From NCBI GenBank assembly GCA_951802425.1, contig OX637799.1, positions 1,364,001-1,428,000 on the forward strand: a stretch of DNA of 64,000 bases, in the 5' to 3' direction. Both the position numbers and the translations under genes were made by a program. Below the pieces are notes generated by a model. The model worked only from the letters and a program-made list of their open reading frames with translations. It had not been told where the DNA came from and did no database searches. Source of the DNA: Clavaria fumosa (taxonomy: Eukaryota > Basidiomycota > Agaricomycetes > Agaricales > Clavariaceae). Positions 14,616 through 26,730 of the stretch are shown piece after piece (position 1 is the first letter of the stretch; the number at the start of each line of letters is the position of its first letter).

Positions 14616-16610
14616 CTAACGCCGCGGCACAGACCGACTCCGTTGTACAAGCTGTGGAACGGCTGAGAGCTGCCTGGACCCCGATGGTCCCGGCGTTTGA
14701 GCCCTTTTATGCTTTCTACCCCTCTCCGAGCTTTCGTTAATCTGGCGGCGACTCTCGTCAGAGACGGCCTCTGCCGTTGCTTTGCCCTTGTTGCGATCTT
14801 GGCCTTCCTCCAGTACCTCCTCTTCAAATCCACCCAATCCAATGATTTCTTCGTCAAGGCTGAACCATACCCTTCTGCCACGAGACTGGCTCCGTCGAAC
14901 CAATGCCGTCCTTCGGTATGGGCTCCGCGAGGACGATGCTGGGCTTTCTTCAGCCAGTTCCGCATCTTCGATCGAGTACCGACGCGCCTCTGACGACGAG
15001 CGCATTCTCGAGGGGCCAGCGATAAATTCAGAGCCGTGAGCCATTCCGTCCGCGTCAACGTGAGAGCCTCTGGGTTTTGTCGGGGACGATGGCAGGTAAG
15101 GCGGCAGCCAAGGCGGAGGCGGTAAATTCGGCGGCGGATTCAGAAGATAGGCCGCAAGGTGTTGCATAGCGTGCGCGATATAATATTGGGCATGGGGATC
15201 GGCGAGCGGCGGAGGAAGAGGCTGGGTCGCGGCTATGTCGTGCTCCCAGGGGTGGAGGTAGCGCGGCGGAGGAGTGCGAGGGGGTTGAGGGTACGACCGC
15301 GTATGGGGCGAGAGCGGGGGTTCTGTTAGTGAATGGATCTCCGTGTCTGAGTACTACATAAGGATGCATAGATCTGACTTAGAAAAGCACACACCAGAAT
15401 TAGGTACCGAAGGGGTCGGTTCCTTCTGCGATCTCCTTGATGGAGGCTTCTGTATATCCTTGTGATCGACCTGTGTTTGGGGTCGACTACTTCCACGACC
15501 CAAAGGTGCATTGTGATGTCCGCTGCCTTTCGGCTTGGGCTCCGTCATCTCCGTTTCAGCGGAAACTAGCCTCTTACGCTTTCTATCAGATCCTTTTTGG
15601 ACACCGAGGGAATTCAAAGTGGGCTTTGCCTTGACCCTTCTGTTTTCGTGCCCATCATCCTCCAGGTCGGTAATTAAGGAGACAGGGTCTTCATTATCGC
15701 TCCATGTACTTTCCGCATCGCGCTGGAGTCGTGGTGGCATCTGGACTATCAGTGTTGATCGACGGGGAGATACTGTCTGAGGAGAGTTCTGTGCAATTTT
15801 GTAGGCCGGTCGGGGTTTCGGTCTGGGGAAGGATGTAGTTGAGGGCCGAGGAGGGGTGGGCACCACAGACTCTTCTTTCACATTCCATGCGGAGAGCTCA
15901 TCCCCAGATTCGTCATCCAACGTCGTTACGGCCGCATGTGACGTTGGTGATGACTTTTCCTGATCTATGGATGCGGGTTCTTCATGCTCACTCTCAGTGT
16001 CGTACTCTCCGAAATCGACGACTTCCTCCAAAACGTCCTCATCCTCACCAAAAGCATCTCGACGTCTCCTTTCAGCCTCCAAGAAGTCTCGAAGATCTTG
16101 GGCGTCGGCCATATCCATTATGCTGACAGCGACAGTGCCAGGGGACTCCAGGTCGTCCGAAGCCTCCGGCGCGGGAGCGAAGGCATCCAGTTCGTCGGGA
16201 TCGTCCTCCGCATCCGAGTTCTCTCCCTCGTGGTTCGACTTCTCGTCGAAAACGTCGTCCGAGGCTGTGAGATAGCCGAAATCGTAGTCCGTACGCGCGG
16301 CACGGAGGACGCCACGGTCTTGTACAACCGTCTCCGTGCGTAGATCCAGTATGTCGTCTTCGTTGAGCGGGCGGCTATATCGCTGGGCCAGCTGAGACCA
16401 CGCGTCTAAGACACGGAGAGAAGAGGCACGTCGCGCCTCGTGGAGGTCCAGCCCTACGCCTGGGGCATTTGGTGCGATGGAGGTGAACCGGGGCGGAGTT
16501 CTGGTCGGAGGAGCCCGCCTTGGGGGTGGCGCCGTGTGGTGGCGCAGCGTGCGGGATGCAGAGGAGGACGCAGAGGGGGGCGCGGTAGCGTCGCTGTCAG
16601 AGGTGGACAT
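14616..16610 (-). CDS. Scm3/HJURP-like centromere protein (tentative)
   Basis: Two exons, 16610-15393 and 15353-14616, give 651 residues; the intron is 39 nt. The conserved part is near residues 45-110: RRASSLRVLDAWSQLAQRYS followed by DDILDLRTETVVQDRGVLR. This pattern (hydrophobic helix with Trp, RYS, acidic turn, DLRT, V-x-DRG-x-LR) resembles the fungal Scm3 domain, the CENP-A/Cse4 chaperone that loads the centromeric histone. The remainder is low-complexity: acidic patches (residues ~120-230), KRKR basic runs, a Pro-rich segment (PPPNLPPPPWLPPYLP) and an Arg/Ser-rich C-terminus ending SRSVPRR. Assignment rests on one short motif remembered from the family. An unrelated nuclear protein is possible. 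Confidence 0.55.
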
Positions 16611-16865
16611 CACTCCCTCTCTCGATGAAGGGTGGCTCGTTGGATTCGGTGAGAATTGTTAAGAGAGTGCGGAAGGGCGTGACCAACGACCAATAGAGGT
16701 TCCCACGGTTTCCGAAGCTATTTGCTCATCGCCAGCGACGACGAGCTCTGAGCCTCTGCTTATTTAGGGTGGAAATGGACGGGTGGTGGTCCGTGCGCAC
16801 CATCTAGGCCATATGCGTCCATCTGCATTAGGGTCATCGTCTAAGCTGCACCCTCGTCACGGCAA
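16611..16865. promoter_or_regulatory. shared upstream region of the Scm3-like gene (-) and DHX37 (+)
   Basis: 255 bp separate these two divergent start codons. Promoter function is inferred from position only. No TATA box or repeated motif stands out. Confidence 0.45.
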
Positions 16866-19800
16866 ATGGATCAGCTTATATCACAGTCTGACTCAAAGAT
16901 GAACAGCAAAAAGAAGAGGAGGCTAGACAACAGCAAAAAGAAGAAAAGGCTAGACAACAGCAAGAAGAAGAAAAGGCTAGACAAATACATTGTGAAGCAA
17001 CACTGTTTGAAGTTGAATTGGTGACTGTTCTAACGCTTCACTTCATTTGATCTTCAGGATAAGAAATTGAAGAAAGAAGAACGCTTGGTCATATTGGAGA
17101 AATTATCGTTGGTGTTCTCGTAAGATCATGCGTCTCTGTCTCTCATTCGTTCTCCAGACGAAGTCAGGTAGAATTAGCAAGACCTTCCGCTGTCCCGGAA
17201 CGGCCCGCCACTGCACACAAAGCTTGTAGAAAAAGCACACAGACTGCTTTCTCAAGATGGAAGGAAGCATCGAGCAAACAAGAAATCCAAGCTCACGATT
17301 CTGAGACCTCGTTTGACAGTTCTGACTCTGCCTCCGACCCCGAAGATATCGACGAGGAGAGCCGCCACGAGGAAGATGGTGGATTCAACTTGGAGGCCCC
17401 CAAGGGTCAAGCGGGTGCTGACCCGTCTCCAAAACGAAAACGTCCAGGCTTGCGCGGTCCTTTGGGCGAAATTGTCCATATTCCTTCAAGTACCCTGTCT
17501 CAGCAGCTGCAAACTGCGAGTCGCGTCAAAAACAGCAAGCCAATCTTAGTCGCTCGTCCTATCGAAGTAGAGCAGGCTAGAATACTTCTACCCATTGTGG
17601 CTGAGGAACAACCTATTATGGAGGCCATTCTGCTGAATCCTGTCGTCATCATATGTGGTGAGACGGGCAGCGGGAAGACGACACAGGTGCCGCAATTCCT
17701 TTATGAGGCAGGATTTGGAAATGCAGGAAGTGGTGCGTCTGATAGCAAGAAACGTTTGGTGACTGGATCATGATTTTTCTGCCTTCAGAAAATCCCGGTA
17801 TGATAGGAATAACACAACCTCGCCGAGTGGCAGCCGTCTCTATGGCCACACGCGTCGCCTATGAGCTCTCTCTGACTTCGTCACGGGTCTCATACCAGAT
17901 TCGATACGATGGCACGGTGTCACCTACTACTTCCATCAAGTTTATGACCGACGGTGTCTTACTACGAGAGCTGGCGGCCGATTTCCTGCTTACGAAGTAC
18001 TCCGTGATAATCATTGACGAAGCGCATGAGAGAAGCATGAATACCGACATCCTCATTGGGGTTGTAAGTCGAGTACTAAAGTTGCGCGAAGAGATGTACA
18101 AGCAAGGCAAGGAAGGCATAAAAGTAAGCATGCAAGATTTGAGCAGCATTACTTCCTCTCAAGCAAGCGCTCGAACAGCCTCTGCGACTAGTTATCATGT
18201 CCGCAACCCTTCGAGTCTCTGATTTTGCAGAGAATAAGACTCTTTTCGCCGTAACACCACCGATCATTAATGTTTCCGCTCGGCAACATCCTGTCACCAT
18301 TCATTTCACACGAAAGACCACGCCGGACTATGTCACGGCAGCTGTCAAGAAAGCCTGCCAAATACATGCTCGACTACCCCCCGGCGGCATACTAATATTC
18401 TTAACCGGTCAAAACGAAATTGCAGGTGTCTGCAGAAATTTGGAAAGGAAGTACGGGCTTAAAGCACTGAACGAGAAAAGACGACAACGACAACGACAAT
18501 ATGAAGTGATGTCAAGCCCTGCCCATGAACTGCAGTTACCTCGTCCAGTCCCCCCTGCCCATGGTATGCCCGCTTGTGTCATTCTGGTTCGATTCTTACG
18601 CTATGCCAGCTGATGTGGAAGCCGAAGATCTTGAACTCGGTCATACGGAACATGAGGACTTCTCATTGGCTGGTGAACATGATGACGATGATCGCTTGGG
18701 GAGTCCGGACAGTGGGGACGAAAAGGAGTTACATGAAGAACTTGGGATTGACACTGATGAATCAGACTGTGCGTTCCTCCAATGACAACCCTCATAGTGA
18801 CTCACTACTTGGCTCAATAGTCCCAATGCATATCGTGTCGCTGTACTCCCTGTTACCCAGCGAACAGCAAATGGCCGTGTTCCGGCCTCCTCCATCAGGC
18901 TCCCGACTTGTGGTAGTCTCCACCAATATCGCCGAAACTTCCTTGACTATCCCTGGCATTCGCTATGTCATTGATTGCGGGCGTGCGAAGGAAGTATGTT
19001 CTGTCCTTGTCACTTTTTTCTGATCAGTAGCACTTATTGGGCAAACCTTACAGCGGCGGTACGACGTAGCAAACGGAATTCAATCGTTCCAGATTACGTG
19101 GATATCGAAAGCCTCCGCCACACAGCGGGCTGGGCGGGCTGGGCGTACTGGTCCAGGCCATTGCTATAGATTGTACTCATCAGCTCTCTTCGAGCACCAC
19201 TTCGATCCTTTCTTGAAGCCGGAGATCCTCCGCATGCCAATCGAGGGCGTCGTCCTGCAAATGAAGAGTATGCACATAGATGCTGTGGTCAACTTTCCGT
19301 TTCCGACTCCCCCTGATCGCGTGGCACTGCGAAAGGCTGAATCGTCTTTGCGAAATTTAGGGGCGCTGTCCCCTCCCTTACCCGTGATTCATTCCTCGAG
19401 AGACGGCCCACAAGTCTTAGACGGTGCTACAGTTGGAGGGCAAATCACTGAGCTTGGATGGGCTATGTCACTGTTCCCACTTTCGCCTCGATTTTCTCGC
19501 ATTCTCGTCGGCGGTCGTCAGCACGGCTGCCTCCCATACACTATTTCAATTGTCGCAGCACTCTCTGTTGGTGATCCTTTTCTTCGAGAAGAGATTTTGG
19601 ACGACAACGAAGAATTCTGGGGACAATCAATACCATTCAATGACAATATTGCCGTCAACACAGATGAGGTCCGCAGGACACGCCGCAAAATGTTCTACCA
19701 GTCGCTACAGGTTTGCGATTTACTCATGTTGCAGAAATTTGTTTGACGCAACTCCTTAGATGCATGGCGGATTGGGCAATTTCACGAGTGACATATTTAG

Positions 19801-20551
19801 AATGTTATCAGCTGTGGGGGGTTATGAATATGTCGGCGGAGGCCACAAATATTGTCTAGAAAATTTCGTCAGACCAAAGGTGCGAGCCGCCCATGAGCAT
19901 TCGAAAGGGTTATTTACGGTTCATCTAGGCCATGGAGGAGATACACAAACTGAGAACACAAATCAGCAATATTGTTGAAGCAAGTTTCCCTGGTGTTGAC
20001 ACAGGGCTTGGTGCCAAACTCAACCCACCAAATGATTTACAGGTGAAGATATTCTGAGTGTATGTTCTGACATGTAACTGATGTCCGAGAAGCTCAAAAT
20101 GCTTAGACAGTTGCTAACCGCAGGTTTCATTGACCAAGTTGCCGTCCGCAAAGACCTTGTACACAGGGATGCTTCATCTGGGATTAAATTTGCCAATACC
20201 AGCGGTGTCCCTTATCGAGCTGTTGGAATTACTGAAGATGTTTTTGTCCATCCATCGTCTGTGCTCGCTAATGTTCAACCGCCGGATTGGATTGTGTTCC
20301 ATGAAATTACTCAGGCATCCAAAATTTGGATGAAAGGTGAGTGACGCATCGCCAGCTTATGTTCAGCTACATTAGCCCCATTTCTGAACACAGGCTTGAC
20401 AATCATAAACCCCGCCTGGCTTGCATCACTGGGCAAGGGCACCCTTTGCTCGTTCTCCAAACCCACCAAGAACAAGGAAGGGCTCACTGTTTCCACTCCT
20501 CGTTTTGGCCCAGAGGAGTGGGAATTACCATCAATTAAAGTGCAATCATAA
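16866..20551 (+). CDS. ECM16: DEAH-box RNA helicase DHX37/Dhr1 (U3 snoRNP, small-subunit processome)
   Basis: This helicase releases U3 snoRNA from pre-rRNA during 40S subunit maturation in the nucleolus. The first exons are 16866-16991, 17058-17119 and then from 17158. The N-terminus ends its repeat as KRLDKYI, continuing [16 protein letters not shown], the family signature before the helicase core. Motifs: [21 protein letters not shown]; Ia [75 protein letters not shown]. An acidic insertion (near 18610-18770) sits between the RecA lobes, as in DHX37. The C-terminal OB-fold part runs from [11 protein letters not shown] to [12 protein letters not shown], ending at TAA 20549-20551. An in-frame ATG at 16899 is an alternative start. 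The gene appears intact with many short introns. Confidence 0.95.
16902..16982 (+). repeat. three tandem 27-bp units inside the DHX37 N-terminus
   Basis: Three consecutive 27-bp units (16902-16928, 16929-16955, 16956-16982) differ at only a few positions. Each encodes NSKKK(K/R)RLD in the helicase frame. The unit duplicates the conserved basic motif that precedes the KYI and KLKKEER stretch, so it triples a likely nuclear/nucleolar localisation signal. Confidence 0.9.
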
Positions 20552-21968
20552 TGAAATGCAATTTGAATGAATCTATGACAACAAGTTAGAGTTTTTCGTG
20601 ATTACAGAATATTACTTTGCCTGCATCTATTCTCTGCTTACATCCCAAATGCACATGCACAGACACTTGCAAAACAATTATCTTTTTACCAATAAACAAA
20701 GCAAATTATTTACAGGAGAAGCTGGCATAGACCCTTGTTCTGCTTTGAAGCATCCTATGATGTAACTCTATCATAAATAAGCCCATTGCTTGTTGTTCAG
20801 TTAGTGGAGCTGGAAATTCACAAAAAATTTGCATGAATTATAGTAATAGCACAAGTGAAAGACCAAGAGTACCAAAATCTCTCCTATTGCATTGCCCAAT
20901 GGCTTGCTCAAATTATCCAAGCTGTGCCAAGAGATGCGGAGCTGCAGCAACACTAGACTGTCAAGAGTAGGTCAAATCTGATCTCTAATAGTGAATAAGA
21001 CAGTGAGGAGGTGTGTAGTGGCAATTCCAATGGTGAGCAGAAATTCCACACATTGACCTAAGAATGTACCAGAAACAGTCTAGAGTCTGAGAAGACCTAC
21101 AAAGAATAAAATGTAAAACAATTGGGACCTGGCAGCTTTGGCCAAAATCACATGACACAAATGAGCAGCACACATGCCAAATTACTGACCCACTTCTATT
21201 ACCTGGTGTTCTGCCTTCCACAGACCAGATACAAAAAAGCTTTGAGTGTAAAAGGTGTTCCAAATAATTATTTAAGCAAATCCTTCAAGCTTGATTTTTT
21301 TTAAATTTTTGCTTTATTCTTGAGATATGCCCCATGTACATGCCATATCTTAGCAATGAGGCCAAATAAAGAAAATCTATCTTGAAGGATTGTCTCAAAT
21401 ATATTATAGGAATATTTTGTCTCACTGGAATGAAGCTTGAATCATGCTGTGGAAGCCAAAACACCAGGTATGGGGAGTATGGGATGTGAATGGACTAATT
21501 AGGTAATTGTGGCTGTGCAGCTACTCCGGCACAGATGGATTTGGAGAATTGATGATTATGCCAGCTTTTCCATTGCCTGTCCTGAATCCTGATGTGTATA
21601 ATATTTGTACTAGCCCAACTGCATCATTTCTGAACCATTTTAATAATGGTTCCAACTATGCTACTGCATTAGCAATGTTCTGAAGGAACAGAGTACTCAG
21701 CATATTCAGAACAGCACAGAATCAAAAATGTTGCATGAAATATGAGTCACATACATAACTATAACTACAGGGGGACTCTCAGATCATAGATAACATAGTT
21801 ATAGACTACTATAAGTAAAGGAGAAAACATCTTTGAAGTGCATGTGCAGCTGACCATTGGTGGCACATTTGAGTGTTAAGGTTGTGGTGTCATGAGGTGG
21901 GTCACATGGGTAATGCTAGTGGCATGGGTGACCTTGGGTGGGAGGTCACATGAGTAACACTGGTAATG
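20552..21968. other. AT-rich gene-free flank left of the retrotransposon block
   Basis: This is about 1.4 kb downstream of DHX37 with no recognisable gene; only the foldback at 21258-21413 stands out. Its right end has degenerate repeats such as CACATGGGTAATGCT(A/G)GTG, which resume at 43088 on the other side of element A. That continuity supports this being the original locus before insertion. Confidence 0.6.
21258..21413. repeat. 156-bp imperfect palindrome, MITE-like foldback
   Basis: The left arm begins TTCCAAATAATTATTT and includes AATCCTTCAAG. The right arm has the inverse complements CTTGAAGGATT and ATATATTATAGGAA. The centre is CATGTACATG at 21333-21342, flanked by GATATG and CATATC. 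The centre of symmetry coincides with the midpoint of the arms. No open frame is inside. A short non-autonomous DNA transposon is the most likely explanation, but no clear target duplication was found. Confidence 0.6.
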
Positions 21969-22559
21969 TGTTACAGCTCATGTAGCTGGGAGTCCTGGGC
22001 AGACTAGCTGGGCAGGAGGATGAGTAAAGCAATGATTCAAGAGTATCAAGTCTGGGGGATACATGCAGTCTATCTACCTGTATTGATACTAGAGTCCGGT
22101 GATATGGTAATGGCTTAGTACAAGGGAGCGAGACGAAAGATTCAACAAGGGCATTAGTAGGGAGGGAATGCAGGTATCCAGGAGATTGTCATGTGGTCGT
22201 GATGGTGACGGCAGGAAATGATGGTTGGTGGGGAGAAGGTGCAACAAGGGAGCAAGAGGATAAGGTCGGCAAGGGAACGGGATAACAGTAGCGAGGGGGA
22301 GAACAAGAGGGGTGCCAGATACGGTCTAATTTTGTGGGTCCTAAGGCGACAGCTGTCAGGGTTTGACAGGATGATGGCATCCCATGCTGGCGTTCCATCA
22401 CGAAAATGGGCCGTTTCCTCGGTACTAGTCATGTGGTCTGTAATCAGGTGGACGAGCACTTACCAGCCACATGACTATAGGTCTGCTAGTCATGTGTCCG
22501 GTGTCCCGGGTGTGTCTCGTGACATCAGCGTGGTGGTCACCTGATCATGTACCATAACA
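21969..22559 (-). repeat. Element A 3' LTR
   Basis: 591 bp, running TGTTAC...ATAACA on the plus strand. It matches the copy at 42492-43082 along its whole length. On the minus strand it is immediately preceded by the polypurine tract, which makes it the 3' LTR. Confidence 0.95.
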
Positions 22560-23475
22560 TAACCTCCTCCTTAAGATTGCATTTTTGAAGCAATCTCGAA
22601 CTCGCTGTAGTAGGCTGTACAGGTGTTGGCTGCAAATAGATGTTTGCGGCTGGGTTCTTCAGGGGGTCTTATTACACAACGGGTACACTAGACAGAACCT
22701 TGGAGGATGTAGAGGTTGAGTGCAAAAGGTTCAGAGAGTGAAAATATACGTTGTCCGGAGTATTCGGTATCGGATCCGATAGAGTCCAATGTTTGGATCG
22801 AAGGTTCGAGGGGCCGGCGACGACGAAGGCCAGCGGATCAATAGGTACGACGAAGGGTGAGCTTGCTAAAAATCACAGCACGATGTGGGCGTTCAAAAAG
22901 CTGGATTTCCGTATAGTCTGGTACATACTTAAGTACATTTTTCTAAGTACAGCATACCCAATTCTACGGAAATCTCTGGAAGCTATAGAAGGCAGTGCAA
23001 TATCGTACAAGGGGTCATATAGGGGTCTTTAATTTGTAAAGGAGTCATGCGGTTCGGAGGAATGAAGTGTCCGATGATCGGTGTACATCCGGACCGCTCA
23101 TAAAATCAAGGAGAGTGAGACTGGTACAGCAAAGGGGTACTAGGAACAATGGACAAGGCACTGCAAAGGGTTTGAAATGTTTCAATGATCAGATGGTTGA
23201 AAGGGATCACAATATGAAATTTACAGCATGTATATGAAATAGAGGAATGGGAATGGAATAGTGAGTATGTCGAGCGCTGACCATGCTGGAGTGATGAAAT
23301 AGAGGGGTGTAGGCGGTATGTGTGACCTGCGGGCTGTGATCTTCACGGGGAGTCAGAGACTGGAGAGTCCGATGTCGGACAAGTATCGGTCGTTATCGGA
23401 CAGTGTCGGATTGTTATCGGATCGTATCAGACGCGATTGCTTTGGATCCTGAAATATCCGGATGATCGGTATCTG
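22560..23475 (-). other. Element A 3' noncoding region with TATCGGA-type repeats
   Basis: This lies between the element A stop codon and its 3' LTR, about 0.9 kb with no coding frame. At about 23363-23430 there is a run of CGGA-containing repeats (GTCGGACAAG, TATCGGTCG, TTATCGGACA, GTCGGATTG, TTATCGGATC). A related palindromic GGTATCGGATCCGATA lies near 22770. Confidence 0.7.
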
Positions 23476-23603
23476 TCATGTTTCTATGTTTAAACCGCAT
23501 ATTATCCTTACATCGCGTATCGCTTCTTGGGCATCCTTGAGATTCTTGACGGGTTCCCAGGTATCGTCCTCCAGAGGATAGCCTGTCCACCATACCAGGT
23601 ACT
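23476..23603 (-). pseudogene. Element A pol, C-terminal half of the chromodomain (split by element B)
   Basis: On the minus strand this reads [17 protein letters not shown], then [13 protein letters not shown], ending at TGA 23476-23478. It is the second half of a chromodomain. The first half lies at 37415 and rightward, beyond element B. The reading frame is continuous across the pre-insertion junction once B and one copy of GTACT are set aside. Confidence 0.9.
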
Positions 23604-23893
23604 TATCAGACTGGGTCTCACACAACTCAAGCGTAAGGTCATGACGACAATACTAAGATAAGGGGAAAAGGGTACAAGAATGGAAAAGATGTAGTATATA
23701 TAGCGAACGCTTTGGCATTTTCCGGCGTTCCCATGCTCGGACCTCTCAGACCACATGATGCGCCCAGGCCCAGGTCATGTGATCTTACGATTATGTAATC
23801 TGACCACAGCCACAGGTCATGTGACCTTCCAACAACCCTCCCCAGTTTCTCCACAACTGCACTTTGGGATGGCTTACATAAGCGATCCTAACA
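23604..23893 (-). repeat. Element B 3' LTR
   Basis: 290 bp, TATCAGAC...CCTAACA on the plus strand. In element sense it begins TGTTAG and ends CTGATA, so it lacks the usual terminal CA. It is followed at 23894-23904 by the polypurine tract. Confidence 0.93.
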
Positions 23894-23904
23894 TCACCCC
23901 CCTC

Positions 23905-26730
23905 TTAAGGCTGGGCGTCCCGACCAGCTAGCTTGGCCTTGTCGGGGTGGGAGAGGAAGAAGTCCCGGAGAAGCAATGTTACGTTAGTGAGGTTCCTACG
24001 GGGCTCCCAAGTGTTTTCCTCCACTGGATATCCTAACCACTTCACCAAGTACTTCACCCCACGTCCCACCTTCTTCACATCAAGGATCGCCTCCACATCA
24101 TACTCCAGGTGGTCGTCATCAATCGTAGGGGGTGGAGGGGGAGGCAGGTTCTGAGAAGGGAAGGAGGGGGGGTGGTATGGTGTCAACAGCAACTCATTGA
24201 AGACCCGATGGATGCGCCAGGCCCGAGGGAGCTTGAGGCAATACCCAGCAGGTCCCACCTTCTCCTCAACTGCAAAGGGGCCTGCTCTCTTGTTGTCAAG
24301 CTTTTTACAGGGCCGGTCCATCTTCAAGTTTCTAGTATCCAGCCAGACCAGATCTCCCTCAGAGTACTCCTGACTTGGGCATTTCCCCTTATTGTAGCTC
24401 TTCTTCATTGCTGCCACCGCTTTCTCCATTGCCTCCTTGGCTGCTCTTCGGGACTCCGTGAGCTTAGCCATCCACTCGTCCGCCGCCGGGTTCACCTCAG
24501 AAGGTGGCCGGAGCCCCCCATTCCATGGGTGTCATCCATAATCAAGGAAGAAAGGTGTCTGTCCTGTTGCTGAGTGCTCACGATTATTAAGAGCAAACTC
24601 TGCAGTGGACAACCATTCAGCCCAGTCATCCTGGAGATGGTCCACATAAGCCCGGAGATACTGTAGATCTCCATCTCCTGGTTCGCCCGTTCTGTCTGTC
24701 CATCAGTCTGCGGATGAAAGGCAGTACTTGGATTTGCCTTTACCCGGATCATGGAGTAGAACTCCTTCATGAAGCGGGACACGAACTGGGACCCCCGGTC
24801 ACTCACAACCTTATGAGGGACTCCATGGTCACAAAACACTCGATCCCGGAGGAGACGCGCCGCTCCAAGTCCTGTGAGGTTGAGCCCGATTGCTTTGAGC
24901 AGTGTCCGTTTTGTGAATTTGTCGACAATAACAAGGATGGCATTATGTCCATGGGAGAGGGGGAGGGGACCAACTATGTCCCATGAGATCACCGACCAGG
25001 GACCATCGGGCACCAGATGGGGGTGCAGTGGGGCAGCACACTTGGTATGGTCGGGCTTCATCCGCTGGCATGTCTCACACCCCTGGGCATACCGATCTGC
25101 ATCTTTTACCATGTCTGGCCACCAATAACCCTTCACTAGTGCTGCTCTCAACTTCCGGGGCCCAGGGTGTCCAGCAGCGGGGAGGTCATGCTCAAACTCA
25201 AGAACGGCCTCACAAGCTCCTGGGGGGACCCAAGTGACTATCCCTTTTCGCCAGAGTCCAGCACGATCTTGTGTCCACTCATCATCAAGCTCCTCCGGCT
25301 TCTGTATGTGTACCGTGCTATTTTTCTGGAGTAGCGTCTCCATTTCTGATGTGAATGACACACGGACTTCCGTTTCTGGGAAAACCTGCACCAGTGCATC
25401 CTCCTCCACCATCTCTCCATAGTCCGGTCTCCGGGAGAGTGCATCTGCCTTTGTATTTGACTTGCCAGTGCGATACTTTATCTCAAAGTCAAAGCACTGG
25501 AGCTCTCCAACCCAACGAACCTGCCTCGGCTTCAACTTCTGGGACTTCTGGAAGTACTGGAGGTTTGCATGGTCCGTCCAGATCTCAATCGTCTCCTCTG
25601 CTCCAATGAGGTATGCTCGCCACTCGCGAAGTGCCCGAATCACAGCCAAGAACTCCTTGTCATACACATCATAGTTCTTCTCAGCTGCAGTGAGGGCCTT
25701 GGAGATATAGTCAACAACTCTCCAGGTTCCATCTGTCTGCTGCTGTGAGAGCACTCCACCAGTTGCCAGGTTGCTTGCATCTGTCTCTACCTTCCATCTC
25801 CCTTTGTCCTGAGGCAGAGCCAAGACCGGGGCCGATACGAGTGCCTGGTGGAGATCTCGGAAGGCTGCTTCCTCCTCCTCCTCCCATTTCCATGGAACAT
25901 TCCCAGTCAGCCAGAAGAGTGGCTTTGCTCGGGCAGAAAGATTCGGGATGTGCCGGCGGAGGTAGTTCAGCATCCCATTGAACCTCTGGACATCCTTCAC
26001 ATTCTTAGGACATGGCCAATCTCGGACTGCCACACCCTTGGCCAGATCATGCTCTAGTCTGTTGTGGGAGATCTTCATCCCCAGGAAGATGATCTCACTC
26101 TTCTCAAACTCGCATTTACTGAGTTTGAGACACAACCCATTCTCTCCAAACTTCCTCAAGACCCGATCCATCCAGTACCGGTGTGTAGCCAAGTCCTCTG
26201 CAAACACAATGACATCATCCACATAGGCCCTCACATGTCCTCCTGCAATCTCCTCCCTCAACACATGATTCATGAAGCGTTGGAAGGTAGCAGGGGCATT
26301 CTGCAGTCCAAACCACATGACAGCTGGTTCAAAGAGTCCACGGGGTGTCAGGAAGGCGCAGCGGTGCTGGTGCTCGGGCCAGACCTGCATAGATGGGAAA
26401 CCTCTCTTTGCATCAATCTTAGAGTAGATCGACACTCCTTTAAGCACATCCACTGTGTCTCAGATGCGGGGGAGGGGGTACTTGTCCTTGATCAGGTGTG
26501 CATTCAGCCTTGAGTAGTCGATGATTGGCTGCAGTTTGTCCTTCTCATGTTTGAAGAAGAAGGGGCTGGCATACGGGGATTTTGAGGGCCGGATTCGTCC
26601 AGAAGCAAGCTGCTCATCCACCCAACGGTTCATCTCCACCATCTCCTGCCGTGTCAAAGAATACAGCTTGGAGGAGAGGTGCTCAGGGTCCTTTTTGAAC
26701 TCGATCTTAATATCGAAGTCTGGTCGGGAG
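23905..26730 (-). pseudogene. Element B pol: RT, RNase H, integrase and chromodomain, broken
   Basis: In element order it has the RT start (RWVDEQLASGRIRPSKSPYA, YPLPRI), the RT active site in HVRAYVDDVIVFAED, and RNase H (WKVETDASNLATGGVLSQQ). The integrase follows: an HHCC finger around HPGPRKL and CETCQRMK, catalytic Asp in SWDIVGPLP and SDRGSQFVS, and Glu region [15 protein letters not shown]. The chromodomain VKYLVKWLGYPVEENTWEP comes last, with the stop at 23905. Breaks are TGA at 26460-26462 and near 24530, each where CGA (Arg) is expected, and a frameshift near 24665 in the integrase. Element C interrupts the protein upstream of RT at 26730. Confidence 0.92.
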
